Part shown: piece after piece, positions 1 through 9,753 of the stretch | How the letters are laid out: every line of letters starts with the position of its first letter | Position numbering within the stretch: position 1 is the first letter of the stretch | NCBI GenBank assembly: GCA_028818385.1 | Contig: JAPPNY010000021.1 | Span: 1-22,830 of the forward strand | DNA length: 22,830 nt | Reading direction: 5' to 3' | From: Spirochaetaceae bacterium | GTDB taxonomy: Bacteria; Spirochaetota; Spirochaetia; SZUA-6; Bin103 | Notes under the pieces: generated by a model | The model's database searches: none | Seen by the model: only the letters and a program-made list of their open reading frames with translations | What the model was told of the DNA's origin: nothing | Program-made: the position numbers and the translations under genes

Positions 1-2
1 GC

Positions 3-1601
3 GTGTTCTTCCGGTCCGACAAGCGGCGCTACATCATCATCGACGCCCCCGGCCACATCGAGTTCCTGAAGAACATGATCTCCGGCGCCGCCCGCGCCGA
101 GGCGGCGATCCTGGTGATCGACGCCCGCGAAGGGGTGCGAGAGAATTCCCGCCGCCACGGCTTCATGACCGCGATGCTGGGCATCCGCCAGATCCTGGTG
201 GTGGTGAACAAGATGGACCTGGTCGGCTACGACCAGGCGGTCTTCGACGCCATCCACCAGGAGTATGAGGCCTTTCTCGCCGACATCCAGGCCACGCCGC
301 TCGGATTCGTGCCGGTGAGCGGGCGGCACGGCGACAATCTGGTGACGGCCTCGCCTCGCACACCCTGGTACGAGGGTCCGCCGCTGCTTGCGCGGATCGA
401 CGCCCTGGAGTCGGCCGGCGCGGAGACCGAGCAGGCACTGCGTCTGCCGGTGCAGGACGTCTACAAGTTCCCGGTGCGGGGGGACGACGCGCGCATCATC
501 GCCGGCACCATCACCAGCGGGACCGTGGCCGTCGGCGACGCGGTGGAGTTCCTGCCGTCGCGCAAGCGGTCGCATGTGCGCAGCATCGAAGGATTCAACA
601 TCGCCCAGACGCGCGAGGCGGCGGCCGGCTCCGCCACCGGCATCACGCTGACCGAGGAGCTGTACGTGCGGCCGGGCGAGGTGATGTACCAGGCCGGCGA
701 GGCGCCGCCGCGGGTCGGCACCACCTTCCGCGCCAACCTGTTCTGGCTGGATCGCAACCCGCTGGTGCGTGGCCGCCGCTACCTGCTGAAGCTGGCCAGC
801 ACGCGAGTGACCGTGCACGTGAAGGAGATCGTGCAGGTTCTCGACGCCGACACTCTGGAGCGCAGCGGCGCCAAGCAGCACGTCGGGCGGCACGAGGTGG
901 CCGAGTGCGTGCTGGAGACCCACAAGCCGATCGCCTTCGACCTGGGCATCGACGCCGACCTGGTCGCCACCGGCCGCTTCGTGCTGGTCGACCAGTACGA
1001 GATCGCCGGCGGCGGCATCATCACCGAGTACCTGTCCGACCTGAGCGAGTCGCTTCGCGAGCACGTCCGGCGCCGCGACTACGCCTGGGTGAACGGCGCC
1101 GTCTCGGGCGGCGAGCGCGCCGACCGTTACGGCCAGGAGCCGCGGCTGGTGGTGCTGACCGGCTCGCTGCATCCGCTGCTGGTCCGGGTTGCCCGCGACG
1201 TGGAGCGCGAGCTGTTTCACGGCGGCAGCAACGTCTACTACTTCGGGCTGTCCAACCTCGCCGGCGGGCTGGACGCCGATGTCGAGCGGGAGCAGCAGTC
1301 CTCCAGCGGTGAGACGCGCGACGAGAACATCCGCCATCTCGGCGAGATCGCCCATTTCCTGACCGACTCCGGGCAGATCGTGCTCACGACGGTCGCCGAC
1401 CTGGACGTCTACGAGGCGGAGACGCTGCGCATCCTCAATCAGCCCAACGATATCCTGATCGTGCGCATGGGCGAGGACCTGCACGGCGTGCAGGCCGACC
1501 TGGTCCTGCCGCCGGAGCTGTCCCCGGAGGACGCGGCGGCGGCGGTGTGTCGTAAGCTGCGCGCGGAAGACCGGACCGAAGGCGAGGGGGAAGGCGCATG
1601 A
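3..1601 (+). CDS. cysN: Sulfate adenylyltransferase subunit 1 (CysN) with degenerate APS-kinase-like C-terminus, 5'-partial
   Basis: This is the GTPase subunit of ATP sulfurylase, which drives formation of adenosine 5'-phosphosulfate (APS) from ATP and sulfate together with CysD. The frame is open to the window edge. The P-loop (G1) and switch I are missing, so the gene begins upstream and the GTG at 3 is not the true start. Visible here are the G3 motif DAPGH (residues 14-18), the G4 motif NKMDL (69-73), the CysN-typical 'RRHGFMTAMLGI' stretch, and EF-Tu-like beta-barrel domains to about residue 350. Residues about 380-500 align with APS kinase (CysC), as in CysN/CysC fusions. However, the kinase Walker A 'GLSGSGKST' position reads TGSLHPLLVR (from 386), and the 'DGDNVR' position reads GLSNLAGG, so kinase activity is unlikely. 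The stop overlaps the next ATG (ATGA), implying translational coupling. The CysN assignment is secure. The role of the dead kinase domain is unknown. Confidence 0.93.
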   Translation: MFFRSDKRRYIIIDAPGHIEFLKNMISGAARAEAAILVIDAREGVRENSRRHGFMTAMLGIRQILVVVNKMDLVGYDQAVFDAIHQEYEAFLADIQATPLGFVPVSGRHGDNLVTASPRTPWYEGPPLLARIDALESAGAETEQALRLPVQDVYKFPVRGDDARIIAGTITSGTVAVGDAVEFLPSRKRSHVRSIEGFNIAQTREAAAGSATGITLTEELYVRPGEVMYQAGEAPPRVGTTFRANLFWLDRNPLVRGRRYLLKLASTRVTVHVKEIVQVLDADTLERSGAKQHVGRHEVAECVLETHKPIAFDLGIDADLVATGRFVLVDQYEIAGGGIITEYLSDLSESLREHVRRRDYAWVNGAVSGGERADRYGQEPRLVVLTGSLHPLLVRVARDVERELFHGGSNVYYFGLSNLAGGLDADVEREQQSSSGETRDENIRHLGEIAHFLTDSGQIVLTTVADLDVYEAETLRILNQPNDILIVRMGEDLHGVQADLVLPPELSPEDAAAAVCRKLRAEDRTEGEGEGA

Positions 1602-2641
1602 GATTGAAGGTCGGCATGATCGGCTGCGGGCGGATCGCCAGCACCATCGACGACGAACGGACGCCGGAGTGGCGCGGCGGGAGCGTACGGCCGCTCGCCC
1701 ATGCCGGCGGCTACGCGGAAACCACGGACGTGACCGACCTGGTCGCGGTCTGTGACGTCGACGAGGCGAAGCTGCAGGAGTTCCAGCGCCGCTGGAGCGT
1801 GCCGCGCGGCTATCGGGACTTCCGGGAGCTGATCGACACCGAACAGCCGGACATCCTGAGCATCTGCACGCGGCCCGAGCAGCACCTGGAGGCGATGGTC
1901 TACGGCGCCGAGCACGGCGTGAAGGGCATGTTCGCGGAGAAGCCGCTGTGCTGCACCCTGCGCGAGGCCGACGCCATCCGGGAAGCGTTCGAGCGCTCCG
2001 GGACGATGCTGGAGTTCGGTCCGCCGCGGCGCAACTGGGCGGCCTACCAGCAGGCGCGGGCCATCGCGGCAAGCGGTGACCTGGGGCGGCTGCAGCTGGT
2101 GGTGGGCTTCTGGGGCAACAGCGTGGGCGGCCACGGGCTGGACACGGTGCTGTACCTGGCGGGCGATCCGGAGGAGGTCACCTCGATCCGCGGTACGCTG
2201 GACACGCTCAACCCGGCGCCGGGAGACACCTCGCACATGCACTTCGTCAAGGACACGCAGATCCGCAGCGCGCTGATCGAGTTCGCCGACGGCCCGGACA
2301 TCGCCGTGGCCGGCACCGGCAACCTGGAGTTCGAGCTGATCTGCGAGGACGGCCTGATCCGTGTGCACAACGACGGCGAGGAGCTGCAGGTGCGCAGCAA
2401 GGCGACGCGCTCGGGCTTCGACCCGGTCCCCGTGGAGCCGCTCGAGCACTGGAGCGGCACGGTGCGCAAGATCCGCGACCTGGTGCAGGCCATCCGCACG
2501 GGTGAGCCGACCGTGAGCAACCTGCGGATCGCCATGCTCTCCACCGAGATCGGCTTCGGCCTCTACGAGTCCCACCTGCGCGGCGGCACCGCCGTGCGCC
2601 CCCCGATCCCCAACCGCGACCGCATCGTGTCGAGCTGGTAA
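1598..2641 (+). CDS. Gfo/Idh/MocA family oxidoreductase
   Basis: This is a 347-aa NAD(P)-dependent oxidoreductase of the glucose-fructose oxidoreductase / inositol dehydrogenase family. These cytoplasmic enzymes oxidise or reduce sugars, inositols and their derivatives. The N-terminal Rossmann fold is clear (VGMIGCGRIAS, residues 5-15), as is an acidic strand end (AVCDVDE, about residue 50). The signature EKP motif lies in 'FAEKPLCCTL' (about residues 111-120), and its lysine is the usual active-site residue. A typical C-terminal alpha/beta domain follows. The ATG overlaps the upstream cysN stop by four bases, so the two are probably co-translated. Pairing a sulfate-activation gene with a sugar oxidoreductase is unusual and suggests a sulfated-sugar context, but the substrate cannot be read from the sequence. 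The gene ends 28 bp from the convergent propeller-protein gene. Confidence 0.93.
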   Translation: MRLKVGMIGCGRIASTIDDERTPEWRGGSVRPLAHAGGYAETTDVTDLVAVCDVDEAKLQEFQRRWSVPRGYRDFRELIDTEQPDILSICTRPEQHLEAMVYGAEHGVKGMFAEKPLCCTLREADAIREAFERSGTMLEFGPPRRNWAAYQQARAIAASGDLGRLQLVVGFWGNSVGGHGLDTVLYLAGDPEEVTSIRGTLDTLNPAPGDTSHMHFVKDTQIRSALIEFADGPDIAVAGTGNLEFELICEDGLIRVHNDGEELQVRSKATRSGFDPVPVEPLEHWSGTVRKIRDLVQAIRTGEPTVSNLRIAMLSTEIGFGLYESHLRGGTAVRPPIPNRDRIVSSW

Positions 2642-2669
2642 CAGGTCGCTGAGCGCTGGAGCGTGCCGG

Positions 2670-4271
2670 CTATCCGTCCACGTAGAGGGCGTAGAGCCGG
2701 GACCCACCGGAGAGGCGCATGCGGAGGCGAAAGGCACCGGCAGGCAGCGCCGGCCGGTCGCGCCAGGTGAGGCGCTGGTCCAGGCCCGACGCGGTCAGCG
2801 CGCGGCTGGCGTCGAGCTCGTAGCCCGGCAGCTCCGCCAGTCCGTTCGGGTCGGTGAGCGCGGCTTCCACGCGGCCGCCCGCCGGAATCTCCACGTTCGC
2901 GTGGAGCCGCGCCGCCGACCTTGCCTGGATCGTGTCCGTGACCGCTTGGCCGTAGGCGGCGCCGTCCACCGGTGTCAGGCTGCCGAACCGCTCGCGCGGC
3001 AGCGTGGCCATGCCGATGTTGCTCATCGATCCCATCAGGTTGCCGTGCGGGGTGAAGGCCGTGTAGTAGAGGACGGTGCGGCCGCCGATGTTAAGCAGCG
3101 GCCCCTGCTCCAGCAGCATCCGGTCACGGCTCGTGTTGTCCCGCCAGTCACGGTCCCACGACAGCTCCTGGTCGCGGCCGAGGAAGGTGAAGCCGGGAGC
3201 CGGCTCGCGGAAGTGCAGGCCGTCGTTGCTCAGGATGAACCCCAGGTCGACGGCGACCTCCTCGCCCCGGTAGTCCGGCCGCTCGGGCGTGCCGGCGATC
3301 GGGTGGTGCCACTGCCCGCAGACGCCCAGGCAGACGTTCGGGTAGGGCGTCACGTAGGCGCCCATGTGCACCTCCTCGCGGTCCCAGCCGGTCAGGTAGG
3401 GCGAGGAGGACTGCATCGGCTTGAAGAAGGCGTGGCAGGTCTCCAGCGGCCAGCGGTCCACGTCCGGCGATCGCCACACCACCATGGTGCGCGGGCCGCG
3501 GTAGGGGAGGGCGGGGTGGCGCTGCAGGGGCAGGTACAGCAGGGGCGACGCCTGGTGGCCGGCGATGTGGTAGCGATCCCGGTACCGGTACAGACAGAAC
3601 ACCTCGTGGTGCTGGCCGACCACGCCGGGCTCCTCCTGTAGCATCGTCCAGCGGTAGCCGTCCGGGCTGACGGCGAAGCGGGTGATCGACGGCATCTCCA
3701 GCGGCGGCGGCTTCCTCAGGTGCCGCCAGGCGGTGAACTCGATCACCATCAGGTAGCGCCGTTCCGGCGGCGCGTCGGGCTGGAACAGCACGTCCATCGA
3801 CCCGGTGCCGGGCTCCACGTCGCAGATGTTGTTGCGGGTGCTGCCGCGGTACTCGACGATCCCCAGGTCGGGCTTGCGCCAATGGAAGCCGTCGTCGCTC
3901 TCGGCACAGCAGATGCGGCCGGTGTCGTAGGAGTGGACGACGTCGCTCGTCGTACCCAGCTCGGAGATGCCGCCGTGGCCCCCGCGCGACGCTTCGTATC
4001 GCTCGCGCTCGCGGGGCGAGGTTTCGCCCGCACCGTCGTCGCGGGCGATGTACCACATCCGGAACCGCTCGCCGTCGTGCACGACCGGGCTGTTCTGCGC
4101 GCGCCGCTCGTCGACCGCGCCGGCCGGGCCGCGCGCGACGATCGGGTTTCCTACGTACTTCTCAGGCCGATGCATCTCCAGCCGGAGGCGATAGCGCCAC
4201 GGGATGCTCCGGTCGTCGAAAGCGAACAGCACGGCCCGCCCTCCGGGCTCGACGCGGGTGACGTCGCTCAT
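2670..4271 (-). CDS. Beta-propeller glycoside-hydrolase-like protein (GH32/GH43-like fold) with C-terminal beta-sandwich
   Basis: This 533-aa protein has no signal peptide. Repeated Asp-box-like blade motifs point to a five-bladed beta-propeller of the GH32/GH43/GH130 type: ESDDGFHW (124-131), SPDGYRW (202-208) and SNDGLHF (348-354). Residues about 440-533 form a small beta-sandwich with the pattern 'LTDPNGLAELPGYEL ... LRMRLSGGSRLYALYV'. The same C-terminal pattern is found in the neighbour at 4268-5725. The protein is strikingly similar to the one encoded on the other strand at 19369-20949, for example sharing HDGERFRMWYIARDDG. Its ATG overlaps the upstream gene's TGA (ATGA), so it is the last gene of a sulfatase-propeller-propeller operon. 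The fold is well supported. Catalytic residues and substrate are not assignable, and the protein may be a lyase, hydrolase or phosphorylase. Confidence 0.8.
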   Translation of the reverse strand: MSDVTRVEPGGRAVLFAFDDRSIPWRYRLRLEMHRPEKYVGNPIVARGPAGAVDERRAQNSPVVHDGERFRMWYIARDDGAGETSPRERERYEASRGGHGGISELGTTSDVVHSYDTGRICCAESDDGFHWRKPDLGIVEYRGSTRNNICDVEPGTGSMDVLFQPDAPPERRYLMVIEFTAWRHLRKPPPLEMPSITRFAVSPDGYRWTMLQEEPGVVGQHHEVFCLYRYRDRYHIAGHQASPLLYLPLQRHPALPYRGPRTMVVWRSPDVDRWPLETCHAFFKPMQSSSPYLTGWDREEVHMGAYVTPYPNVCLGVCGQWHHPIAGTPERPDYRGEEVAVDLGFILSNDGLHFREPAPGFTFLGRDQELSWDRDWRDNTSRDRMLLEQGPLLNIGGRTVLYYTAFTPHGNLMGSMSNIGMATLPRERFGSLTPVDGAAYGQAVTDTIQARSAARLHANVEIPAGGRVEAALTDPNGLAELPGYELDASRALTASGLDQRLTWRDRPALPAGAFRLRMRLSGGSRLYALYVDG

Positions 4272-5725
4272 CCGTGCCCTCGGTCGCGGAAGCGCAGCGA
4301 GTACAGGTCGGTGTCGCGCATCGTGATGCGCAGCCGGACCGGTGTCCCGGCCAGCCGGCGCAGGTTCGGGGCGTCCTGCCAGCGCACCTCGTGCTCGATG
4401 TCGTCGCCGAACACCTCGATGCAGTCATCCTCGGTGAGCCCGTCGATCGAGCGGCCCTCCCGGTCCTGCACCTCGACGCGCAGCCACCCCAGTGCAGAGG
4501 TGGAGAAATTCAGCACCAGACGGTCGCCGTCGAAAACCAGCGGTTTGGTCAGCACCTCGCCGCCGGCGGCACCCGCGCGGAGCGAGGCGAAGCCGTCCAC
4601 CCGCAGCGCGTACCGGCGCAGCCGCGACGGGTGGTCCCAGCCGCCCTCGTCGACGAAAAGCGACAGCTCGGTGGCGCCGCCCTCATCCGGTGTCTCCAGC
4701 ATCCCCAGCGCGGTGCCGTTGGCGCCGTAGTGCCAGCGGCCCTTCACCACCGGTCCGGGACGGATGAACGCCTCGCCCCACAGGTCGAACGTGCTGCCGT
4801 CGCGGCTCGTCATCAAGGCCGTGTCGGTGTAGCTGGTGCCGAAACGCTCCTGCGACCGGGAGATGCGCTCGTTGAGCTCCGTCACGTGGCCGTGGCCGGT
4901 GACGTAGCGCATGGGCAGGCCGAGAAACAGGTGCGGTGCGCGGTAGTAGGGGTTGATCTGGTTGGTGTAGATCTCCGCGAACCGCTCCGGTTCGTATGAC
5001 AGCCACTGCGGCTCGCTCCAGGCCAGGAAGTCGGGCGAGGTGCAGGTGCGCACGTCGCGCACGGCGACCTCGCGGGCGGCCGCGTCGCGGCTGCCGTGGA
5101 AATCGCGCACGTAGGCGCGGTACTCGCCGCGGGTGGCGTCCCAGAAGGCGATGTTCTGGGAGTCGAAGTAGCCGGTGGTGATCAGCGGCCGGTCGCCGAT
5201 CTGGTTCCAGTGGATGCCGTCCGCGGAGGCGAATCCGTATAGCGCCCGCGGCGGCGGGTCGTACCTGAGCGCCAGCGCCTTGAAGCGTTGCTCGGGCGCG
5301 CAGTCGGGGTTGGTGTCCAGGAACGGCGTGAAGGTGAGGGGAGGCTGACCGGTCAGGATCGCGTTGTTCGGCTCCCCGCCGGGAGTGTCGACCAGCTCCA
5401 GCTCCGGGCGGGTCCAGGCCAGGCCGTCGTCGCTCCGTGCGTAGCAGGTGTAGTTGTGCGGGATGCGGTAGCCGCCCTCGTGCAGATCAAGTTGGGACCC
5501 GCAGTAGTACATGCGACACACCGCGCCGTCGCGGATGATGGTCGTGAGGCCCGACCGGTTCCCCTCCCAGGGACGGTCGTGGACGAACACCAGCTCGCGC
5601 TCGACGGGCGTGCCGAGCTCCAGCCGCACCGCGCCGCGCGTCTCCTCGACCAGGAACCGATCGAACAGCGGCTCCAGCCGCGACCCGATGGCGATCGCGC
5701 CGTCGCTGCCCTGCGTACTGTCCAT
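4268..5725 (-). CDS. Beta-propeller glycoside-hydrolase-like protein, second type
   Basis: This 485-aa protein belongs to the same broad propeller-plus-beta-sandwich group as the product of 2670-4271, but is only distantly related to it. Blade motifs are visible: RSDDGLAWTRPELELV (about residues 93-108), ASADGIHW (about 166-173) and TSRDGSTFDLWG (about 310-321). The last ~100 residues repeat the beta-sandwich signature 'EVQDREGRSIDGL ... VRLRITMRDTDLYSLRF'. No signal peptide is seen. It starts at an ATG 51 bp after the sulfatase stop and overlaps the next gene by ATGA, so the three genes are probably one transcript. Association with a sulfatase suggests it acts on a sulfated or desulfated glycan. 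That is inference from context only, and the enzymatic activity is unproven. Confidence 0.78.
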   Translation of the reverse strand: MDSTQGSDGAIAIGSRLEPLFDRFLVEETRGAVRLELGTPVERELVFVHDRPWEGNRSGLTTIIRDGAVCRMYYCGSQLDLHEGGYRIPHNYTCYARSDDGLAWTRPELELVDTPGGEPNNAILTGQPPLTFTPFLDTNPDCAPEQRFKALALRYDPPPRALYGFASADGIHWNQIGDRPLITTGYFDSQNIAFWDATRGEYRAYVRDFHGSRDAAAREVAVRDVRTCTSPDFLAWSEPQWLSYEPERFAEIYTNQINPYYRAPHLFLGLPMRYVTGHGHVTELNERISRSQERFGTSYTDTALMTSRDGSTFDLWGEAFIRPGPVVKGRWHYGANGTALGMLETPDEGGATELSLFVDEGGWDHPSRLRRYALRVDGFASLRAGAAGGEVLTKPLVFDGDRLVLNFSTSALGWLRVEVQDREGRSIDGLTEDDCIEVFGDDIEHEVRWQDAPNLRRLAGTPVRLRITMRDTDLYSLRFRDRGHG

Positions 5726-5776
5726 GTCTCAGAGTGACGCGGATCCGGTTGACCGCGCCACCCATCGCCTGGCGCC

Positions 5777-7249
<1,473 letters not shown>

Positions 7250-7442
7250 GGGGTCCAGACCTCCTGCCACGCGTTATCCGATCTCAGATCGTGCAAGAGC
7301 CTCTACGCGCAACTATAGTGGCTGATCGCGCAACTTTCGAATCTTCGCGCAACAATTCCTGCGCATAGGCTTGTATCCGCCGGTCTCATCGGGCGGGGCC
7401 GACTTCCTCCCGATGCTAGTAGACTCCCGGCGACGATCCGAC
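7250..7442. promoter_or_regulatory. Divergent intergenic region with reiterated GCGCAAC motif
   Basis: This 193-bp gap separates the divergent sulfatase operon (-) and Nudix gene (+). On the + strand CGCGCAAC begins at 7306, 7327 and 7346 (spacings 21 and 19 bp), with a weaker CGTGCAA at 7290. An ACTATAGT palindrome (7312-7319) supplies a TATAGT -10-like hexamer on either strand, between the first two repeats. On the - strand no good -35 box is found upstream of it, which would fit an activator-dependent promoter. Repeats on the same face of the helix around a -10 element suggest an operator for a regulator of the sulfatase operon. This is a reading of the sequence only; no regulator gene is present in the window. 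Confidence 0.4.
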
Positions 7443-7889
7443 ATGAAGCCCACGTTTACGATTGGCGTCTTCGCCATCATCCATGACGACGATGGCCGGG
7501 TGTTGCTGTGTCATCGTCGCGATCACGATCTCTGGAACCTGCCCGGCGGGGTGCTGGAGCACGGCGAGGCGCCGTGGGACGGCGTGATCCGGGAGGTCAG
7601 GGAGGAGACCGGACTCGAGGTCGAGGTCTCCCGGCTGGCCGGAGTCTACAGCAAGCCGGAGGCCAACGACCTGGTGTTCTCGTTCCTCTGCCGGCGGACA
7701 GGCGGCGAGATCGCGCTGAGTGACGAGGCGGACCGGATCGAGTTCTTCCGGGCCGATGAGCTGCCGCCGAACACGATCCCGAAGCAGGTCGAACGGATCG
7801 CCGACTCCATCTTTGGCACGGGCACCGTCGTCTGCCGCGTGCAGACAGGCGCGTCGTCGATCCAGCTCAGCAAGGCCGGGAAGCTGTAG
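7443..7889 (+). CDS. Nudix hydrolase
   Basis: This 148-aa cytoplasmic pyrophosphohydrolase acts on nucleoside-diphosphate-linked compounds. The Nudix box is complete: GVLEHGE, then seven residues, then REVREETGL, matching GX5EX7REUXEEXGU with all metal-binding glutamates. The preceding 'DLWNLPGG' is also typical. The ATG at 7443 is chosen over an in-frame TTG at 7371 because the family-like sequence starts there (MKPTFTIGVFAIIHDDDGRV). No convincing ribosome binding site is seen. The gene is divergent from the sulfatase and converges with the MalG-type permease gene, the stops being 28 bp apart. Its substrate (nucleotide sugar, ADP-ribose or oxidised nucleotide) cannot be told. Confidence 0.92.
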   Translation: MKPTFTIGVFAIIHDDDGRVLLCHRRDHDLWNLPGGVLEHGEAPWDGVIREVREETGLEVEVSRLAGVYSKPEANDLVFSFLCRRTGGEIALSDEADRIEFFRADELPPNTIPKQVERIADSIFGTGTVVCRVQTGASSIQLSKAGKL

Positions 7890-7917
7890 CGCGGCCAGCC
7901 GCTTCGCCGCCGCCCGC

Positions 7918-8814
7918 TCAGAACTTGCCGACTCCGGCGGTGAGGCCGGAGATGATCTGCTTCTGGAAGACGATGCCAATCACGAGCGGCACGATGGCGC
8001 CCACCACGCCCAGGGCCATGATCGCCGACCAGAAGAAGGTGCTGCCGGTGAAGCTGGTCAGAGCCAACTGCAGGAGCAACGGGAACGTGATCGAGTCGTT
8101 GTCCCACAGCAGCGCCGACGCGAAGAAGTACTCTCCCCAGGAGAAGATGAAGATCAGGATCCCCATGCCGAAGATCGCGGGAAGCACGACCGGCGCCACC
8201 AGTTGCCACAGGATACGGACTTCGCCCGCCCCGTCCACCTTGCCGGAATCGATCATCGCGGTCGGGATGGACTGCATGTATCCCCGGCAGAACCAGATGA
8301 ACAGCGGCAGGAAGATGATCGTGTGCACGATGATCAGGCTCGGGATCTTGTTGATCATCCTGAGCTGCGCGAACAGCAGGTAGAACGGGACGATCAGGGA
8401 GATCAGCGGAAACATCCTGCCGATGATGATCGACGTGTAGAGCACTCTCTTTCCCCAGAAGTCGAACCGGTGAAACGCGTAGGCGGCGTTGAGGCCGAGG
8501 ACGATGGTGAGCGCCGTGGAGCTGAGCGCCACGAGCCCGCTATTGAAGATGATCCTGAGCACCGGGTACTGGGAGATGGATCCCAGCCCTTCGAGGGCGC
8601 CCACGTCTCTCCCCAGGAACAGCAGGCCCACATAATTTCGCACCGAGAAGTCGCTCGCTCCCACGGGAGGCGGGAACTTCGGCGTCTTGAGGTCCGGAAG
8701 AAACGACAGGAACACCATCCAGACGATCGGAAAGAGCGCCAGGAACAGACTCGCCCCGATGATCACCGTCTTCAGGCTGATGACCAGGTATTTCTTGGGT
8801 TCGATGGTATTCAC
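7918..8814 (-). CDS. Carbohydrate ABC transporter permease, MalG type
   Basis: This inner-membrane permease of the CUT1 sugar importer family (298 aa) has about six hydrophobic segments. TM1 is near residues 13-32 (VISLKTVIIGASLFLALFPI), followed by a periplasmic loop and four more helices. The cytoplasmic coupling loop reads 'MIDSGKVDGAG', where EAA is replaced by IDS but the DGA core is kept. The GTG at 8814 is preferred because GGAGGA lies 9 nt upstream. An ATG at 8847 would add 11 residues and overlap the upstream permease stop by four bases, so it is a real alternative. It pairs with the MalF-type permease at 8844-9740 and the binding protein at 9811-11130. The required ATPase is not in the window. 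Confidence 0.9.
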   Translation of the reverse strand: MNTIEPKKYLVISLKTVIIGASLFLALFPIVWMVFLSFLPDLKTPKFPPPVGASDFSVRNYVGLLFLGRDVGALEGLGSISQYPVLRIIFNSGLVALSSTALTIVLGLNAAYAFHRFDFWGKRVLYTSIIIGRMFPLISLIVPFYLLFAQLRMINKIPSLIIVHTIIFLPLFIWFCRGYMQSIPTAMIDSGKVDGAGEVRILWQLVAPVVLPAIFGMGILIFIFSWGEYFFASALLWDNDSITFPLLLQLALTSFTGSTFFWSAIMALGVVGAIVPLVIGIVFQKQIISGLTAGVGKF

Positions 8815-8843
8815 GGTGCGTGCTCCTCCGCGGTTGGCCAGAG

Positions 8844-9740
8844 TCATTCGAGCGATGATTCGTAGGTCTTCGATGCCCAGAGGTACAGGACGATCAAGAC
8901 CAGGATGAACATGAACACGATCAGGGACATGGAGGCTGCCGAACCGAGCTGAAACCTCATGAACGCCTCCCGGTAGATCATGATCGACCACACCCTGGTA
9001 TCCCGCGTGACGGCGGTTCCGGTAGCGGTCGACATCATGAGGTAAATGGTGGTGAACGCCTGCATCAGGTCCATCATCCGGAATATGACGATGAAGGTGA
9101 GGGTAGGCTTCAGCAGCGGCAGCGTGATCTTGAAGAACTGCTGCGTGGAACCCGCTCCGTCGATGCGGGCCGCCTCGTAATACTCGTTGCGTATGCTCTG
9201 CATCCCGGCGATCAGGAGGAACATCACCACGAAGACGACCCAGGTTGTCTGGGCGACCACGATCGAGATCAGGGAACGGTCGGGATCGGTCAGATAGATC
9301 GGCTGGCCGGTGAAGCCCAGGCTCTGCAGGAACCCGTTGAGCAGCCCGTACTGGGGATTGTAGATGTACTGCCAGATGGCCGCGAAGATCGGGATCGGGA
9401 TGACCAGCGGGATGATCAGGATGCCGCGCAGATACCGGGTGGCCTTCAGGCGGCTGTACGTCAAGGCGAAGATGAGGCCGCCGAGCAGCTCCAGTACCAG
9501 GGCCGAGACGGCATAGCGAAGGGTGATGTAGCCGGAGTGCCAGAACCCCGGATCGGTGAGGATGGCCCCGTAGTTGGACCAGCCGGCGGGGATGAGGTCT
9601 CGCCCCACGCTGTAGTCGAAGAACGAGATGTAGACCGACCTGAGGATCGGGTAGACGAAGAACGCGAACAGGAACAGAAGGCTGGGCAGCACGAACAGCA
9701 GCCCGACGAACTTCGTCCTCGTCGAAAGTGGCAACCTCAT
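8844..9740 (-). CDS. Carbohydrate ABC transporter permease, MalF type
   Basis: This 298-aa inner-membrane permease has six predicted helices. The first is at residues about 10-32 (FVGLLFVLPSLLFLFAFFVY), followed by the conserved 'SVYISFFDYS' segment. The EAA coupling motif is intact: YYEAARIDGAGSTQQFFKI, then TLPLLKP. It would form the translocation channel together with the MalG-type partner directly downstream. The ATG at 9740 follows the solute-binding-protein stop by 70 bp, a gap that holds a strong stem-loop. Sampled 60-base lines inside this gene are about 52-55% G+C, noticeably lower than the GH63 or cysN genes. Confidence 0.93.
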   Translation of the reverse strand: MRLPLSTRTKFVGLLFVLPSLLFLFAFFVYPILRSVYISFFDYSVGRDLIPAGWSNYGAILTDPGFWHSGYITLRYAVSALVLELLGGLIFALTYSRLKATRYLRGILIIPLVIPIPIFAAIWQYIYNPQYGLLNGFLQSLGFTGQPIYLTDPDRSLISIVVAQTTWVVFVVMFLLIAGMQSIRNEYYEAARIDGAGSTQQFFKITLPLLKPTLTFIVIFRMMDLMQAFTTIYLMMSTATGTAVTRDTRVWSIMIYREAFMRFQLGSAASMSLIVFMFILVLIVLYLWASKTYESSLE

Positions 9741-9753
9741 GTATCCCCCGCAG

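Noticed and set aside
4268..4271. Programmed frameshift or fusion between the two propeller genes
   Set aside because: The overlap is a plain ATGA stop-start, and each protein has a complete propeller and C-terminal sandwich.
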